Source: Bacteriovorax stolpii
Lineage (GTDB): Bacteria; Bdellovibrionota; Bacteriovoracia; Bacteriovoracales; Bacteriovoracaceae
Direction of reading: 5' to 3'
Length of the DNA stretch: 50,985 bases
Assembly (NCBI GenBank): GCA_945905815.1
Contig: CAMDQH010000017.1
Span: 1-50,985 of the forward strand
Shown here: in pieces, positions 34,382-43,219 of the stretch
Numbering within the stretch: the first letter of the stretch is position 1
Layout of the letters: every line of letters begins with the position of its first letter
Made by a program: the position numbers and the translations under genes
Notes under the pieces: generated by a model
Seen by the model: only the letters and a program-made list of their open reading frames with translations
Database searches by the model: none
Told to the model about the DNA's origin: nothing

Positions 34382-36076
34382 ATGAAAAAACTAATTTCTC
34401 TTGCTCTTGTCTGGTCGATTTTAAGTAGTCCGGGCCATGCCCATGCATTTACGGCGCCAGACATACTGATTAATACGAAGCTTGACTCTGACTGGTCTGG
34501 TATTTTAGTGTCGAGAATTAGACGTGTTGTTAAAAACTTTGGATACCCTGATCCATTCAATCAAGAGTTTTCACAACCATTAATAGTTTCTGAAGCTAAA
34601 GTTCAAGAATATTTAAATCCCAACGCCAAAGAACTTCTAAACGAGTTGGGACACTTGTTAAATATGGATTTCTTAAACGGTCAAACCCAAGTAACTATTC
34701 ATGGTCTACATTATGATGTTAAGGGTTTTAAAACGGAGCTAAGTGGATCTGAAAAAAAAATTGATGGCCTTTCTGTTGCAGCAGACTTTTCAGCATCTAA
34801 AGTCCGGGTTTCTGCAGACAAAGTGACTCTTTCTCTTTTGATTCCAGGCATACATGCGCTTCCAGTTATTAACATTGATATAATTAATCCTGTTATTTTG
34901 GCTTCTGAAGATAAGCTCATAAACTTCTTTGCAAAAATCCAACTTAAGGACAGGCCAGACTCGTTTAAGTTGTTTCTTGAGGATGCAAACTTTACAAACA
35001 TGTCAGCTTGTTTACTTGAGGATCAAAATGCCATCAAGATAGACTACGAGAGGATCGTTGTACCCGCTGTAAGTGTTCGAATTGGAAATAAACTATTAAA
35101 ATTTGATCCTAAGAAAATTGAAGCACTCATAAATTCTAAAAAAGATGGCCTTAAAAGTATTCTCGTCGCTGAAGCAGCTTCTTTTCTTTCTAGCGGGATG
35201 AGTGAAGATGTCTTGAAATCAATAAACTCGGTTTCATTTGCTAAAAGGATGTGGATAGATTCTTCATCTATTCAATCCATGTTAAATATTGATTCATTTT
35301 CAAATGAACCATATGGAAACATTGTCGAAGCCAAATTATCCGGTGATTTTTGTCCTCATGAGCTATATAAGATTAAGGGTGAGGCTTGTATCTCGGATAA
35401 AGTGACTAAACCCGTGACTTCACGGATCACAGAAAACCATCACCTGATTTCAGTTGGTGCAACGAAATCTTTAATTGATCAAGGCAATGCAAATATTGTG
35501 GTTAGTATCTCAGAAGATTATGTGAATAAAGTTTTAGTCTCCACCTACGACGCTGGTCTATGGGATGCAATGTTAACAAAAGCTGGCGTTAAAATGGGCC
35601 CGAATAAAGTTTTTCTTCGGATGGATGAGAAAGGTAGCAATACAGGAACTCTTTATATGGATTTACTTTATGGTGTGAAGAAAATTGAAAGGATGGCAAT
35701 TGGCGCCAAAGAAGTGCGGTTCCCATTAGTCATTAAAGTTGGACTTAAGATCAAGGAAGATAAACACATTCCTACTTTTGTAATCCATATGGCCGGAATT
35801 GATATTTCTGATGCGACTCTCTTAAATGGTATACCGGAATTAGGAGTTGTAAGTAATATTCATACTCTTCGTATGAAGAAGAAGATCCTGGCATCTCTAA
35901 GAGAAGAGACGGCCGGGCTTAATAATCAAGATGTTTTAGAGCTTCGTTACCCTGAGTTGCGTGGACTTGGTCTGGATAAAATTGATTTTGTATCAGACGG
36001 AAACGGCAGGATGAACGCTTTGATACTCCTTCAGGAATCCCAGGAAAAATCGAATTCATTACTAGATTTAAAGTAA
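34382..36076 (+). CDS. Second large exported TULIP/BPI-like protein, 564 aa
   Basis: This is probably a distant paralogue of the gene three bases upstream. A signal peptide (residues 1-22, ending GHAHA) is followed by strand-rich sequence. The stretch ISEDYVNKVLVSTYDAGLW (about 376-394) closely follows the BPI-type pattern (N near the start, then AG-L), and both proteins share FPL-x-(I/L) and R-K-x-x-L landmarks near their ends. A role in binding or moving lipid or lipopolysaccharide across the envelope is plausible but unproven. The near-zero spacing suggests one transcript and possibly a heterodimer. The convergent hemY-like gene ends nine bases downstream. Confidence 0.8.
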   Translation: MKKLISLALVWSILSSPGHAHAFTAPDILINTKLDSDWSGILVSRIRRVVKNFGYPDPFNQEFSQPLIVSEAKVQEYLNPNAKELLNELGHLLNMDFLNGQTQVTIHGLHYDVKGFKTELSGSEKKIDGLSVAADFSASKVRVSADKVTLSLLIPGIHALPVINIDIINPVILASEDKLINFFAKIQLKDRPDSFKLFLEDANFTNMSACLLEDQNAIKIDYERIVVPAVSVRIGNKLLKFDPKKIEALINSKKDGLKSILVAEAASFLSSGMSEDVLKSINSVSFAKRMWIDSSSIQSMLNIDSFSNEPYGNIVEAKLSGDFCPHELYKIKGEACISDKVTKPVTSRITENHHLISVGATKSLIDQGNANIVVSISEDYVNKVLVSTYDAGLWDAMLTKAGVKMGPNKVFLRMDEKGSNTGTLYMDLLYGVKKIERMAIGAKEVRFPLVIKVGLKIKEDKHIPTFVIHMAGIDISDATLLNGIPELGVVSNIHTLRMKKKILASLREETAGLNNQDVLELRYPELRGLGLDKIDFVSDGNGRMNALILLQESQEKSNSLLDLK

Positions 36077-36084
36077 TCTAGTGA

Positions 36085-37344
36085 CTACTCTGCCGAGGTG
36101 TAATCTAGCGGGTGTATTGAAAATGCTTTTGCTGCTGTAATCATTTCTCGGAGACTTATCCCAGCAACATAGTTTCCAAAGATGGCCAAGTTCTCTTCTT
36201 TATATGCCAGCTGGTGCAGTTTTTTTACTGAAAGGAAAAGTTGAAGGTCGTAAATTGGAAGTGCCTTCTCCCAGTTGGTTATCTCAATATGCTGAATATC
36301 TTCTTTTGTTATATCGGAACTTAATAATTGCAAGTCTTGCAGTACTTCCTTATCAGACACAAGTTTTGAGCTTATGAAAGTGTAAGAAGAAACATTCCCA
36401 TTATTGGTGGGGAAAATGGCCTTGTTATTAATTACTCCAATGGAGCTGTAGCCGTTCTCAAGGGGGATTAAAACTCCGAACGCTTTATGAAGAGATTTAA
36501 TTTCCCTTTTGAGGAAAACAGTTGCGCTGCAAAGTTGACGATATTGAATTCTTCCAAGAGCGGAACTTAAATCTGGACGGAGGTCCTTTAAAAGCTCTGA
36601 TGCATTAATTGCATCAGCACAAATAATAGTATTGCCTTTAATTCTGAAGGGTTCTTTGTAGTTCAGTTTAATATCGTTTTTCATTATTTCTGCCAAGCGA
36701 TTGATAAGAGTTTGCATTCCCCCTTCAAAACTAACAGACCCAGAGAGTTCAAGTTTTGGTTGATCCTTCTGGTGCTTCAACATCATTTTAATGAAGGTCC
36801 AATAAGAGTTAAACTGTGCCTTATTTCCGACCTGACTAAAAATAGACTTGAAGTGAAGATTATCAGCAGGTGTTGCGTAAAGACCACCCAGAGCTGGCGA
36901 TAAATAGTGCTTGATATTCTCTTGACCCATTAATGGTCGAAAAAAATCCGCTACGGTTAAACCATCTGATACGAGAGGTGGCTTCTTAAAAATATTGGTG
37001 GCCATCTTTGTAAAGAGACCAAATTGGAATGGGCCCTTTGGCTTACCATTGATCATCAGTAAGCGGCGTAGTTTTTTACTTGCAGGGATCGGCTCGAGTT
37101 TTAATTCTTTTAGAAGTTCCAGTCCATCCTGGTTAAGAAAAAGTGCATTGGGTCCTTTTTCTACTAGACCAGCGCCTGTCCTCTTCGTTTGGATCTTGCC
37201 ACCAACTTTATTAGATTTCTCATAAATGGTTACACTATAGCCCTGATCTTTTAAGAAATAGCCTAGTATTAAACCCGAGAAGCCTGCTCCCCAAATATTA
37301 ACATGTCTTGATTCCGGATTGATTTTTCCAATAATTCTTTTCAT
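36085..37344 (-). CDS. hemY: Protoporphyrinogen oxidase (HemY/PPO family flavoprotein)
   Basis: The 419-residue protein opens with the FAD-binding Rossmann motif WGAGFSGLILGYFLKDQG and the ribityl segment YEKSNKVGGKIQT, has the substrate-domain block with GGLYATPADNL and FEGGMQTL, and ends with the C-terminal FAD motif IFGNYVAGISLREMI. This is the order in oxygen-dependent protoporphyrinogen oxidases, which make protoporphyrin IX for haem. It is somewhat short (450-480 is usual), the missing part being in the middle. No other hem gene is in the window. It is last in an operon with bolA and grxD, with a three-base gap. Another FAD amine oxidase activity remains possible. Confidence 0.82.
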   Translation of the reverse strand: MKRIIGKINPESRHVNIWGAGFSGLILGYFLKDQGYSVTIYEKSNKVGGKIQTKRTGAGLVEKGPNALFLNQDGLELLKELKLEPIPASKKLRRLLMINGKPKGPFQFGLFTKMATNIFKKPPLVSDGLTVADFFRPLMGQENIKHYLSPALGGLYATPADNLHFKSIFSQVGNKAQFNSYWTFIKMMLKHQKDQPKLELSGSVSFEGGMQTLINRLAEIMKNDIKLNYKEPFRIKGNTIICADAINASELLKDLRPDLSSALGRIQYRQLCSATVFLKREIKSLHKAFGVLIPLENGYSSIGVINNKAIFPTNNGNVSSYTFISSKLVSDKEVLQDLQLLSSDITKEDIQHIEITNWEKALPIYDLQLFLSVKKLHQLAYKEENLAIFGNYVAGISLREMITAAKAFSIHPLDYTSAE

Positions 37345-37347
37345 GAA

Positions 37348-37719
37348 TTAATTATTCTTCAGAAATTCCTGAAGCTCACCATTCTTATACATTTCAGTAA
37401 TAACATCATTTCCGCCAATCAATTGACCCTTGATGTAAAGTTGAGGATAAGTTGGCCAGTTTGAATATTCTTTCAGGCCTTGGCGAATTTCGGGGTCGTT
37501 AAGGATATTGAAGGTATTAAATGAGACACCAAGATTCTTTAGAATGGCCACCGAGTTTGCAGAAAATCCGCATTGAGGCATTTCCGCGTTGCCTTTCATG
37601 AAAAGAACAACTTTGGTGCTAGCGAGGAGATTTTCAATTTGAATTTTCAGTTCGAGACTTTTATCTTTTGCTGCAATTTCATTAATTTCGCTGTTTAGAA
37701 CATTGAAAGAGTTAGACAT
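37348..37719 (-). CDS. grxD: Monothiol CGFS glutaredoxin (Grx4/GrxD type)
   Basis: The 123-residue protein holds the CGFS active site (C50) in the block KGNAEMPQCGFS and the conserved WPTYPQLYIKGQLIGGNDV region that binds glutathione. CGFS glutaredoxins carry a [2Fe-2S] cluster bound by the cysteine and glutathione and pass it to target proteins, often together with BolA. The bolA gene directly upstream (three-base gap) fits this partnership. An N-terminal extension of about 20 residues is longer than in E. coli GrxD. Confidence 0.93.
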   Translation of the reverse strand: MSNSFNVLNSEINEIAAKDKSLELKIQIENLLASTKVVLFMKGNAEMPQCGFSANSVAILKNLGVSFNTFNILNDPEIRQGLKEYSNWPTYPQLYIKGQLIGGNDVITEMYKNGELQEFLKNN

Positions 37720-37722
37720 AAT

Positions 37723-37980
37723 TTATCCTTTGTTGGCCTGGTCGTATTTGGCCTTAGTGAAGGTTTCTAGTTTGACGGCATGAATACGTGTTTTTAATTC
37801 ATCTTTTAAGAGATTCATAAGCATTTGGTGCTGTTGAAAAAGCATTTTACCTTCAAAAGCATCAGAGACTACTGTTATGGCCAGGTGATCTTTTGTGCCA
37901 GTCATGTCCTCAACCAATACCATGGCATCAGGAATTCCTGATTTTATAATACTCTCTACAAATTCGAATTCATTGTTCAT
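37723..37980 (-). CDS. bolA: BolA-like Fe-S partner protein
   Basis: The 85-residue protein shows the BolA fold signature: the FEGKMLFQQHQM block (H51) and the conserved histidine H67 in RIHAVKLETF, which is the second ligand in BolA-glutaredoxin [2Fe-2S] complexes. It probably forms a heterodimer with the CGFS glutaredoxin encoded three bases downstream. It lies one base behind the small membrane-protein gene. The classical morphogene role of E. coli BolA is not implied; the short form resembles IbaG-type proteins. Confidence 0.9.
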   Translation of the reverse strand: MNNEFEFVESIIKSGIPDAMVLVEDMTGTKDHLAITVVSDAFEGKMLFQQHQMLMNLLKDELKTRIHAVKLETFTKAKYDQANKG

Positions 37981-37981
37981 T

Positions 37982-38371
37982 TTATTCCTTGGGTACTACA
38001 GCCCAAAAGCTTGTGATAAAAGTTAAAATTCTCATGGTGAACGTAGTCCATCCTAAAAATTTATGGCGAGGTCGGATCTGATTCTGCCCACTCAGCAATT
38101 TACGCCCGGTATAAATCATAAATCCGTACAGGACAACTGTACTGACTGCAATTGAGATATGGATATTTAAGATTAAAGGATTAGTTACGGCATGAGTAGC
38201 TTTCAGGATAGCTGACCGACTTAATTCAATTTGTAGAATTAAAATAACATCCCAAACCATCGCAGTACTCATTATCTTTACGTGCAGTTGGCGACGACGA
38301 CGAACAATGATTCCTGCTGATATGAGCAGAAGAATCGAGAATGATTGAAATTGCATCAACCAAGTTTCCAT
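37982..38371 (-). CDS. Small integral membrane protein, DUF420-like, 129 aa
   Basis: Four hydrophobic helices (about residues 8-24, 35-54, 68-88 and 105-124) with a basic loop (VRRRRQLHVKIM) after the first indicate an inner-membrane protein. Conserved-looking histidines occur in several helices or loops (HVK, HAVTN, HISI, RHKF), reminiscent of small haem-related proteins such as DUF420, but the assignment is a resemblance only. AGAGGA precedes the ATG. It is first in the operon with bolA, grxD and the protoporphyrinogen oxidase gene, which suggests a haem or Fe-S related role. Confidence 0.72.
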   Translation of the reverse strand: METWLMQFQSFSILLLISAGIIVRRRRQLHVKIMSTAMVWDVILILQIELSRSAILKATHAVTNPLILNIHISIAVSTVVLYGFMIYTGRKLLSGQNQIRPRHKFLGWTTFTMRILTFITSFWAVVPKE

Positions 38372-38413
38372 ATGTCCTCTTTGAAAAATAATAATTAATG
38401 CAAGCTAGCATAA

Positions 38414-38445
38414 TTGACTAAAGTCTGCACTTTAAATAATGTAAA
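38414..38445. promoter_or_regulatory. Overlapping divergent promoter candidates
   Basis: Plus strand: TTGACT (38414-38419), 17 bases, TAATGT (38437-38442) for dinG. Minus strand: TTTACA (38445-38440), 17 bases, TTTAGT (38422-38417) for the membrane protein-bolA operon. The two occupy the same 32 bases, so only one could be used at a time. The -10 boxes are weak. Confidence 0.3.
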
Positions 38446-38480
38446 CCCTCATTGATAGCACTTCGCACAAAGGATCCATC

Positions 38481-41336
38481 ATGGGGCTTGGCCTATGGTC
38501 AGTCATAGATATTGAAACTACTGGGGTCAACCCTGGAACAGATGAGATTATTGATCTTGGTTTTTATCAATTTGAAGGCACAAAGCTGGTTCGAGCATAT
38601 TCTTCATTAGTGCGTTGTGAGAATCCAGTTTCTTCGTTTATTACTAAATTGACAGGTATCAGTAACGAACTGATCAAACGTGCTCCTATGTGGGCTCAGG
38701 TCGAACCTGATCTATTGCTTCTCGAAGGACACTCACTCCTTGCTCATAATTCCAATTTTGAAGAAAGTTTTTTAAAAAGATATTTTGATCGGTTACCACA
38801 AACGGGGGATCGGGAAAGTTATCAAGACTCGATGTTTTATCTGGCACTTTTATTTCCAGAAGCCAGTGCACTTAATCTTGAATATTTTATTAATCTTTTA
38901 GGAATTGCAGAGAAAGAAGAACATCGCGGATTGGCCGATTCCCGTGACCTTTTAAAAACGCTTTTAGTTGCTACCTATATGACGCATCAGGACCGCGAAT
39001 TACGCATGAAGCTATCGGAAGTTTTTCAAACTTTACCCGAAGAATTTTGGTATCGAAATTTCTTTGCTTTGGCTGCACTTGATTTGATTGAAATAGGGAA
39101 TCAAATTGATTTCAATGTTGTTGAGACCATCAAAAAATATCAGTTATTTAATAAAGCTGAGGCAATTAAAGATAAAGTTGATTTGAAATTTGATCAGGAT
39201 TTTTCGGGACAAAATATTCAGAATATTCTTCGTTCTGAAAAAGAAATCAAACTACTCTTTCCCAATTATAAATATCGTGCTGCTCAGGAATCGCTTTCAC
39301 TCAGAGTTGGACAAGCTTTCAAGAATAAAATTCATGCTTTGATACAGGCCCCAACGGGTACCGGTAAAACGATGGGCTACCTTTTGCCCTCAATTCTTTT
39401 TTCTAAAACGGAAAAAGAGACTTGTTTAATCGCTACCGGTACCAAAACGCTCCAGGATCAGGCCCTTGCTAAAGACGTGCCTCAAATGAAGAGTTTAATG
39501 AACCTTGGGGAAGAAACGAAAGTTGTGCGTCTAGTGGGTTCAAATAACCATCTTTGTGAGCTGATGTTTAGAGAAGAAAATCCAGAAGCATCTTTTCTCT
39601 CGTCTTTTGGAGAAGATTTCTCAAAAGCGTATTTAGAAATGATCTTTTTTTATAACTCTAGAGCGGTCTATGAAAAGAAGCTTACCCGTGAGCAAATTCC
39701 CTATATTCTGAAAAAATTGATCCCTGAGCTTAAAGAAAAAGAAGCGACCCTCGCCGTTGATTACCGGGCCTGCGCTGGTCAAAATTGTCCTTACGTTAAA
39801 GAATGCAGTTATGTTGGAGGATTAAGAGAGGCCAAGGAGGCCCAGTTAATCATTGGGAACCATGCTTTAATGCTGAATTGGCCACGTAGTTTACCACGTC
39901 CGCAATTTATTGTGGTTGATGAGGCCCACCGATTAGAAAGTGAGGCCACCAAAGCTTATAGTATAGAAGTCACTCAAAACAATTTGGAATCTTTTCAGAA
40001 GAACTTTCCTCAGGGAATGGGAGCTCTGATTTACCTTCTTACCGCAATGGAGGATGAATTTCAGGTTGATGATACGATTCAAAAAATTCGCCAGGACACG
40101 CTGTTCAACATGCGGATGATGAAGGATCATGCAGACGCGCTGCCGGGAGTGATTGAGGCGTACTTTAAAAAACTCCCCAATTATAGTCCTGCCTATGGAA
40201 ATGAATTACCGCTTCCCAAAAAATCTGAGCTTAAAGATCCGCTTGCTGCCGCAATCTTGAATCATGCGGAAAGCTTACATTTTATACTTGATACTCTCTA
40301 CTCATTGTTTATGCCATTTATGGAGCGTTGGGAAAATAAAGATTTCAAAAGTGAGCCTCAGAAACTCAGGGCCTGGACTGTTTTTGAAACGAACTATGGA
40401 GTATTGGAAAAACTAACTGCTGCATTTAAACATTATCTCGAACTTCCAAGCGATTGGTCGACAATTTTGAAATTTTCCGAAAGTGATAATTATGCTCTTG
40501 AATCATCTCCGATAGATGTGGGAAAACGCATTCATGATGAACTATTGATGACGAGTTCATCGGTAGTATTTACTTCAGCAACTCTAGGAAATGCCTCAGG
40601 TGACTCTGGTGTCCAGGGAGTTGAATGGATGACGGGCTATACTTATCTTCCGTCGGACAAACGTTTCAAAACGGGTCTATTTCTAGATGCCGTGTACGAT
40701 TATAAGAATAATTCGAAAGTATTTCTTAGCTCTGATACTCGGAATATTTCTGATCCCATGTTTGTAACAGATGTTTTAAAACAAGTGAATCCTTTAATTT
40801 CTAAACTTGGCGGTAGAACTTTATTGCTTTTTTCATCACGACTGCGCTTTGAAGCCGCCACCGATATAATTCTTAGAGAGTTTGAAGGTCGAATTCCAGT
40901 TTTTGTTCAAGGACTTGGAAAAAATGTCGTGGAAGAGTTTAAACGTGAAGAAGCAGCTATTCTGATTGGCATGGAGAGCTTTGGAGAGGGAATTGATATT
41001 CCAGGTGATAAACTGCAGTTCATCGTCGTCGATAAAATTCCTGATGTTCGTCAGGATCTAGTTATACAAAAACGTCGTGATTTTTTTGAATTTAAATTTG
41101 GAAACGAGTTTAATGATTATTTTCTGGCCCATCGAACTCGTTCACTTCACCAGAAGTTTGGACGTCTTTTGAGAACTGAAAAGGATCATGGGGCCATATT
41201 GTTAGTGGATAACCGAGTTAAGAAATGGAAAGGCGGAACAATGAGAACGTTCCAGAAATTGATGGAGCCTTATCAGATTATTACTGTGCCTCTTGAAAAG
41301 GCATGTAATGACATTGCGGAGTATTTTAAGGTCTAG
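38481..41336 (+). CDS. dinG: DinG-family DNA helicase with N-terminal DEDDh exonuclease domain
   Basis: Residues 1-175 form a DnaQ-like 3'-5' exonuclease (DIETTG, AHNSNFE, and H-x-G-L-A-D-S-R-D), and residues 265-951 an XPD/DinG superfamily 2 helicase with Walker A PTGTGKT (about 291-297) and DEAH (480-483). Four cysteines are placed as in the E. coli DinG iron-sulfur domain: C359 in NNHLC, then C431, C436 and C442 with 5- and 6-residue steps. The exonuclease-helicase fusion is the layout of Gram-positive DinG; here the Fe-S cysteines are also kept, a combination worth noting. AAAGGA precedes the ATG. Its TAG stop shares CTAG with the convergent gene. Role: unwinding of damaged or R-loop DNA. 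Confidence 0.93.
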   Translation: MGLGLWSVIDIETTGVNPGTDEIIDLGFYQFEGTKLVRAYSSLVRCENPVSSFITKLTGISNELIKRAPMWAQVEPDLLLLEGHSLLAHNSNFEESFLKRYFDRLPQTGDRESYQDSMFYLALLFPEASALNLEYFINLLGIAEKEEHRGLADSRDLLKTLLVATYMTHQDRELRMKLSEVFQTLPEEFWYRNFFALAALDLIEIGNQIDFNVVETIKKYQLFNKAEAIKDKVDLKFDQDFSGQNIQNILRSEKEIKLLFPNYKYRAAQESLSLRVGQAFKNKIHALIQAPTGTGKTMGYLLPSILFSKTEKETCLIATGTKTLQDQALAKDVPQMKSLMNLGEETKVVRLVGSNNHLCELMFREENPEASFLSSFGEDFSKAYLEMIFFYNSRAVYEKKLTREQIPYILKKLIPELKEKEATLAVDYRACAGQNCPYVKECSYVGGLREAKEAQLIIGNHALMLNWPRSLPRPQFIVVDEAHRLESEATKAYSIEVTQNNLESFQKNFPQGMGALIYLLTAMEDEFQVDDTIQKIRQDTLFNMRMMKDHADALPGVIEAYFKKLPNYSPAYGNELPLPKKSELKDPLAAAILNHAESLHFILDTLYSLFMPFMERWENKDFKSEPQKLRAWTVFETNYGVLEKLTAAFKHYLELPSDWSTILKFSESDNYALESSPIDVGKRIHDELLMTSSSVVFTSATLGNASGDSGVQGVEWMTGYTYLPSDKRFKTGLFLDAVYDYKNNSKVFLSSDTRNISDPMFVTDVLKQVNPLISKLGGRTLLLFSSRLRFEAATDIILREFEGRIPVFVQGLGKNVVEEFKREEAAILIGMESFGEGIDIPGDKLQFIVVDKIPDVRQDLVIQKRRDFFEFKFGNEFNDYFLAHRTRSLHQKFGRLLRTEKDHGAILLVDNRVKKWKGGTMRTFQKLMEPYQIITVPLEKACNDIAEYFKV

Positions 41337-42031
41337 GTTCTTTTCAAATTCTTTATGACAATTTTCTGATCACCATGAATTAGTTGATAAGGAAGTCCGT
41401 AATGCTTACTAAGGAAAATTTCTACGGGGATTTCCGCCGTCATTGCTGAAGTATCAAATTCATACAGACACAAATGACTGGCCGAAAGTGGTTTGTTGTT
41501 AAGTTTGAAATCAGGTATTTCCCTCGATTTAAATTCAGCGTAAACAATTTTTTCTTCAGGTGGGTGTTCATAGCTCCAATCGTTCTGCGATCCAATTAAT
41601 GAAATCGGCGAGCGTCCCGTTGCGTCAAGTCTTTTAGACAAAGTAAAAATTGCAGAAGTTGAGAAAGCTGGAGAAGTTAAGTAATGCTTGGCGGTAAGGG
41701 GCCGAGTAAAATCCTGAGTGCCCTTGGAATTTTGAAAAACGTATTTTAGTTCCTGAGTGGAAAGGTCGAAATTTAAAATCTCTTGTGAATAGCGATTTCC
41801 CAGGGACTTTTCAATACGTACAAAAGTTGGAAGGTAATTTTGGTTCATTTCAAAATCGACCACAACTTTTAAAAATTCACCATTCTCTATTCGGGAAAGA
41901 ATTTCAGCATAGATATGAAAAGTCTTAGTACCCGGAAAACTGACCAATTTAAAATTTTCTTGTGAGTAATTCACTTCCTTTTGGAAGTAGAGATATTCGC
42001 CTTCAAGAATTATTTCAGCATTTGTAGACAT
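41333..42031 (-). CDS. Hypothetical protein, probably beta-rich, 232 aa
   Basis: I recognise no family. There is no signal peptide or membrane segment, and alternating short strands suggest a beta-sandwich or barrel. The start ATG at 42031 has only a weak ribosome-binding site. A perfect -35 hexamer TTGACA lies on the minus strand at 42087-42082, but no good -10 box is spaced properly behind it. The stop overlaps that of dinG in the shared palindrome CTAG. Confidence 0.7.
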   Translation of the reverse strand: MSTNAEIILEGEYLYFQKEVNYSQENFKLVSFPGTKTFHIYAEILSRIENGEFLKVVVDFEMNQNYLPTFVRIEKSLGNRYSQEILNFDLSTQELKYVFQNSKGTQDFTRPLTAKHYLTSPAFSTSAIFTLSKRLDATGRSPISLIGSQNDWSYEHPPEEKIVYAEFKSREIPDFKLNNKPLSASHLCLYEFDTSAMTAEIPVEIFLSKHYGLPYQLIHGDQKIVIKNLKRT

Positions 42032-42156
42032 GCTTTAACGGTAGTTGATGTCCACAATCTTGCCAATAGCCTTGGACAGTGTGTCAAGTGTTTTTGTTGG
42101 GGATTAGATAATTTGACTTTGTCACTTCAAACACATGGAATTTCTATTAGATAACG

Positions 42157-42185
42157 TTGAGTTTGTGAAATACGGATGATAGATT
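42157..42185 (+). promoter_or_regulatory. Possible promoter of the nuo operon
   Basis: TTGAGT (42157-42162) and TAGATT (42180-42185) are 17 bases apart, each matching four of six consensus bases. The predicted start is near 42192, about 23 bases before the nuoA ATG. The upstream gap 42032-42156 holds no other clear signal. Confidence 0.35.
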
Positions 42186-42214
42186 TTAAGCATTAATTTT
42201 TCCCTAGGGTGTTT

Positions 42215-42604
42215 ATGTCTCTTCCAATCGAAGGTTCATTAAATTATTTGTCTATTTTAATCCTCATGATTATTGCTCTGGTTGTGACTTCAGCAATCGT
42301 TGTGATCAATCAGATTTTCGGAAAAAAAGGTGTGGTTTCTTCTACCAAAAAATACGACACATATGAAAGTGGCGTTCACCCAGAAGGCGATGCACACCAG
42401 CAATTTTCAGTTCGCTATTATTTGGTCGGAATTATTTTTCTTATCTTTGATGTCGAAGTTGTTTTTATGTATCCTTGGACTCTCACGTATCACAATTATT
42501 TAAAATCTGGCCCACTCATATTGATTGAGATGGGTTTGTTCTTTGTCCTGCTTTTAGGTGGATATCTCTACCTACGCCTTCGCGGCGCTTTGAGCTGGGA
42601 TTAA
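42215..42604 (+). CDS. nuoA: NADH-quinone oxidoreductase subunit A
   Basis: The 129-residue protein has three transmembrane helices (about 10-33, 65-85 and 97-118) and the conserved loop YDTYESGVHPEGDAHQQFSV with FLIFDVEVVFMYPW, which define NuoA. It belongs to the membrane arm of complex I at the junction with the quinone site. ATG 42215 is preferred to the GTG at 42209, with AGGG seven bases upstream. It is first in the operon and nine bases before nuoB. Confidence 0.95.
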   Translation: MSLPIEGSLNYLSILILMIIALVVTSAIVVINQIFGKKGVVSSTKKYDTYESGVHPEGDAHQQFSVRYYLVGIIFLIFDVEVVFMYPWTLTYHNYLKSGPLILIEMGLFFVLLLGGYLYLRLRGALSWD

Positions 42605-42613
42605 GGGGGAATT

Positions 42614-43219
42614 ATGTCTAAAGATGGAAGTTCATTTTTTTCTACAACACTTCTAAGTGAAGCGGCCAAGTGGGCCCAGAAAAATTCTTTGTGGCCTATG
42701 CCATTCGGAACTAGCTGTTGCGGGATCGAAATGATGTCGACTCTTTCAAGCACTTACGATCTGTCTCGTTTTGGGGCAGAGGTTGTTCGATTTTCTCCTC
42801 GTCAGGCCGACATGCTGATTGTGGCCGGAACGATTACGACTAAGATGGGTCCTGTTCTTCGTACCATTTATGATCAGATGCTTGAGCCTAAGTGGGTTAT
42901 TGCTATGGGAGCTTGCTCTTCATCTGGCGGTATTTTTGATACCTATTCAGTTCTTCAGGGAATTGATGAAATTATGCCGGTGGATGTTTATGTTCCAGGA
43001 TGTCCTCCGATTCCCGAAGGTTTGATTTACGCTATTATGCATTTGCAGAAAAAAATTGCAAATGGCGAAGATAGAAGACCTGCTGAAAAGCCAACTGAGG
43101 AAGATGCGAACAATGCCATGAGTTACCGCAAAGGTGTTGGATATGACATGCAAGCAAACTTCGTTGTGACTCCTGAGCATGTTAAAGAAATAAAAGAGAA
43201 ACAGGAGTTAAATAAATGA
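42614..43219 (+). CDS. nuoB: NADH-quinone oxidoreductase subunit B
   Basis: The 201-residue protein has the N2 [4Fe-4S] ligands: adjacent cysteines in TSCCGIEMM, one in MGACSSSGG and one in [10 protein letters not shown]2 passes electrons to quinone. The C-terminus has an extra, charged tail of about 40 residues. AGGGGGA precedes the ATG. Overlaps nuoC as ATGA. Confidence 0.96.
   Translation: MSKDGSSFFSTTLLSEAAKWAQKNSLWPMPFGTSCCGIEMMSTLSSTYDLSRFGAEVVRFSPRQADMLIVAGTITTKMGPVLRTIYDQMLEPKWVIAMGACSSSGGIFDTYSVLQGIDEIMPVDVYVPGCPPIPEGLIYAIMHLQKKIANGEDRRPAEKPTEEDANNAMSYRKGVGYDMQANFVVTPEHVKEIKEKQELNK

Noticed and set aside
41333-41336. CTAG shared by two convergent stop codons
   Set aside because: Real, but four-base stop overlaps are expected in compact genomes; no regulatory meaning is implied.
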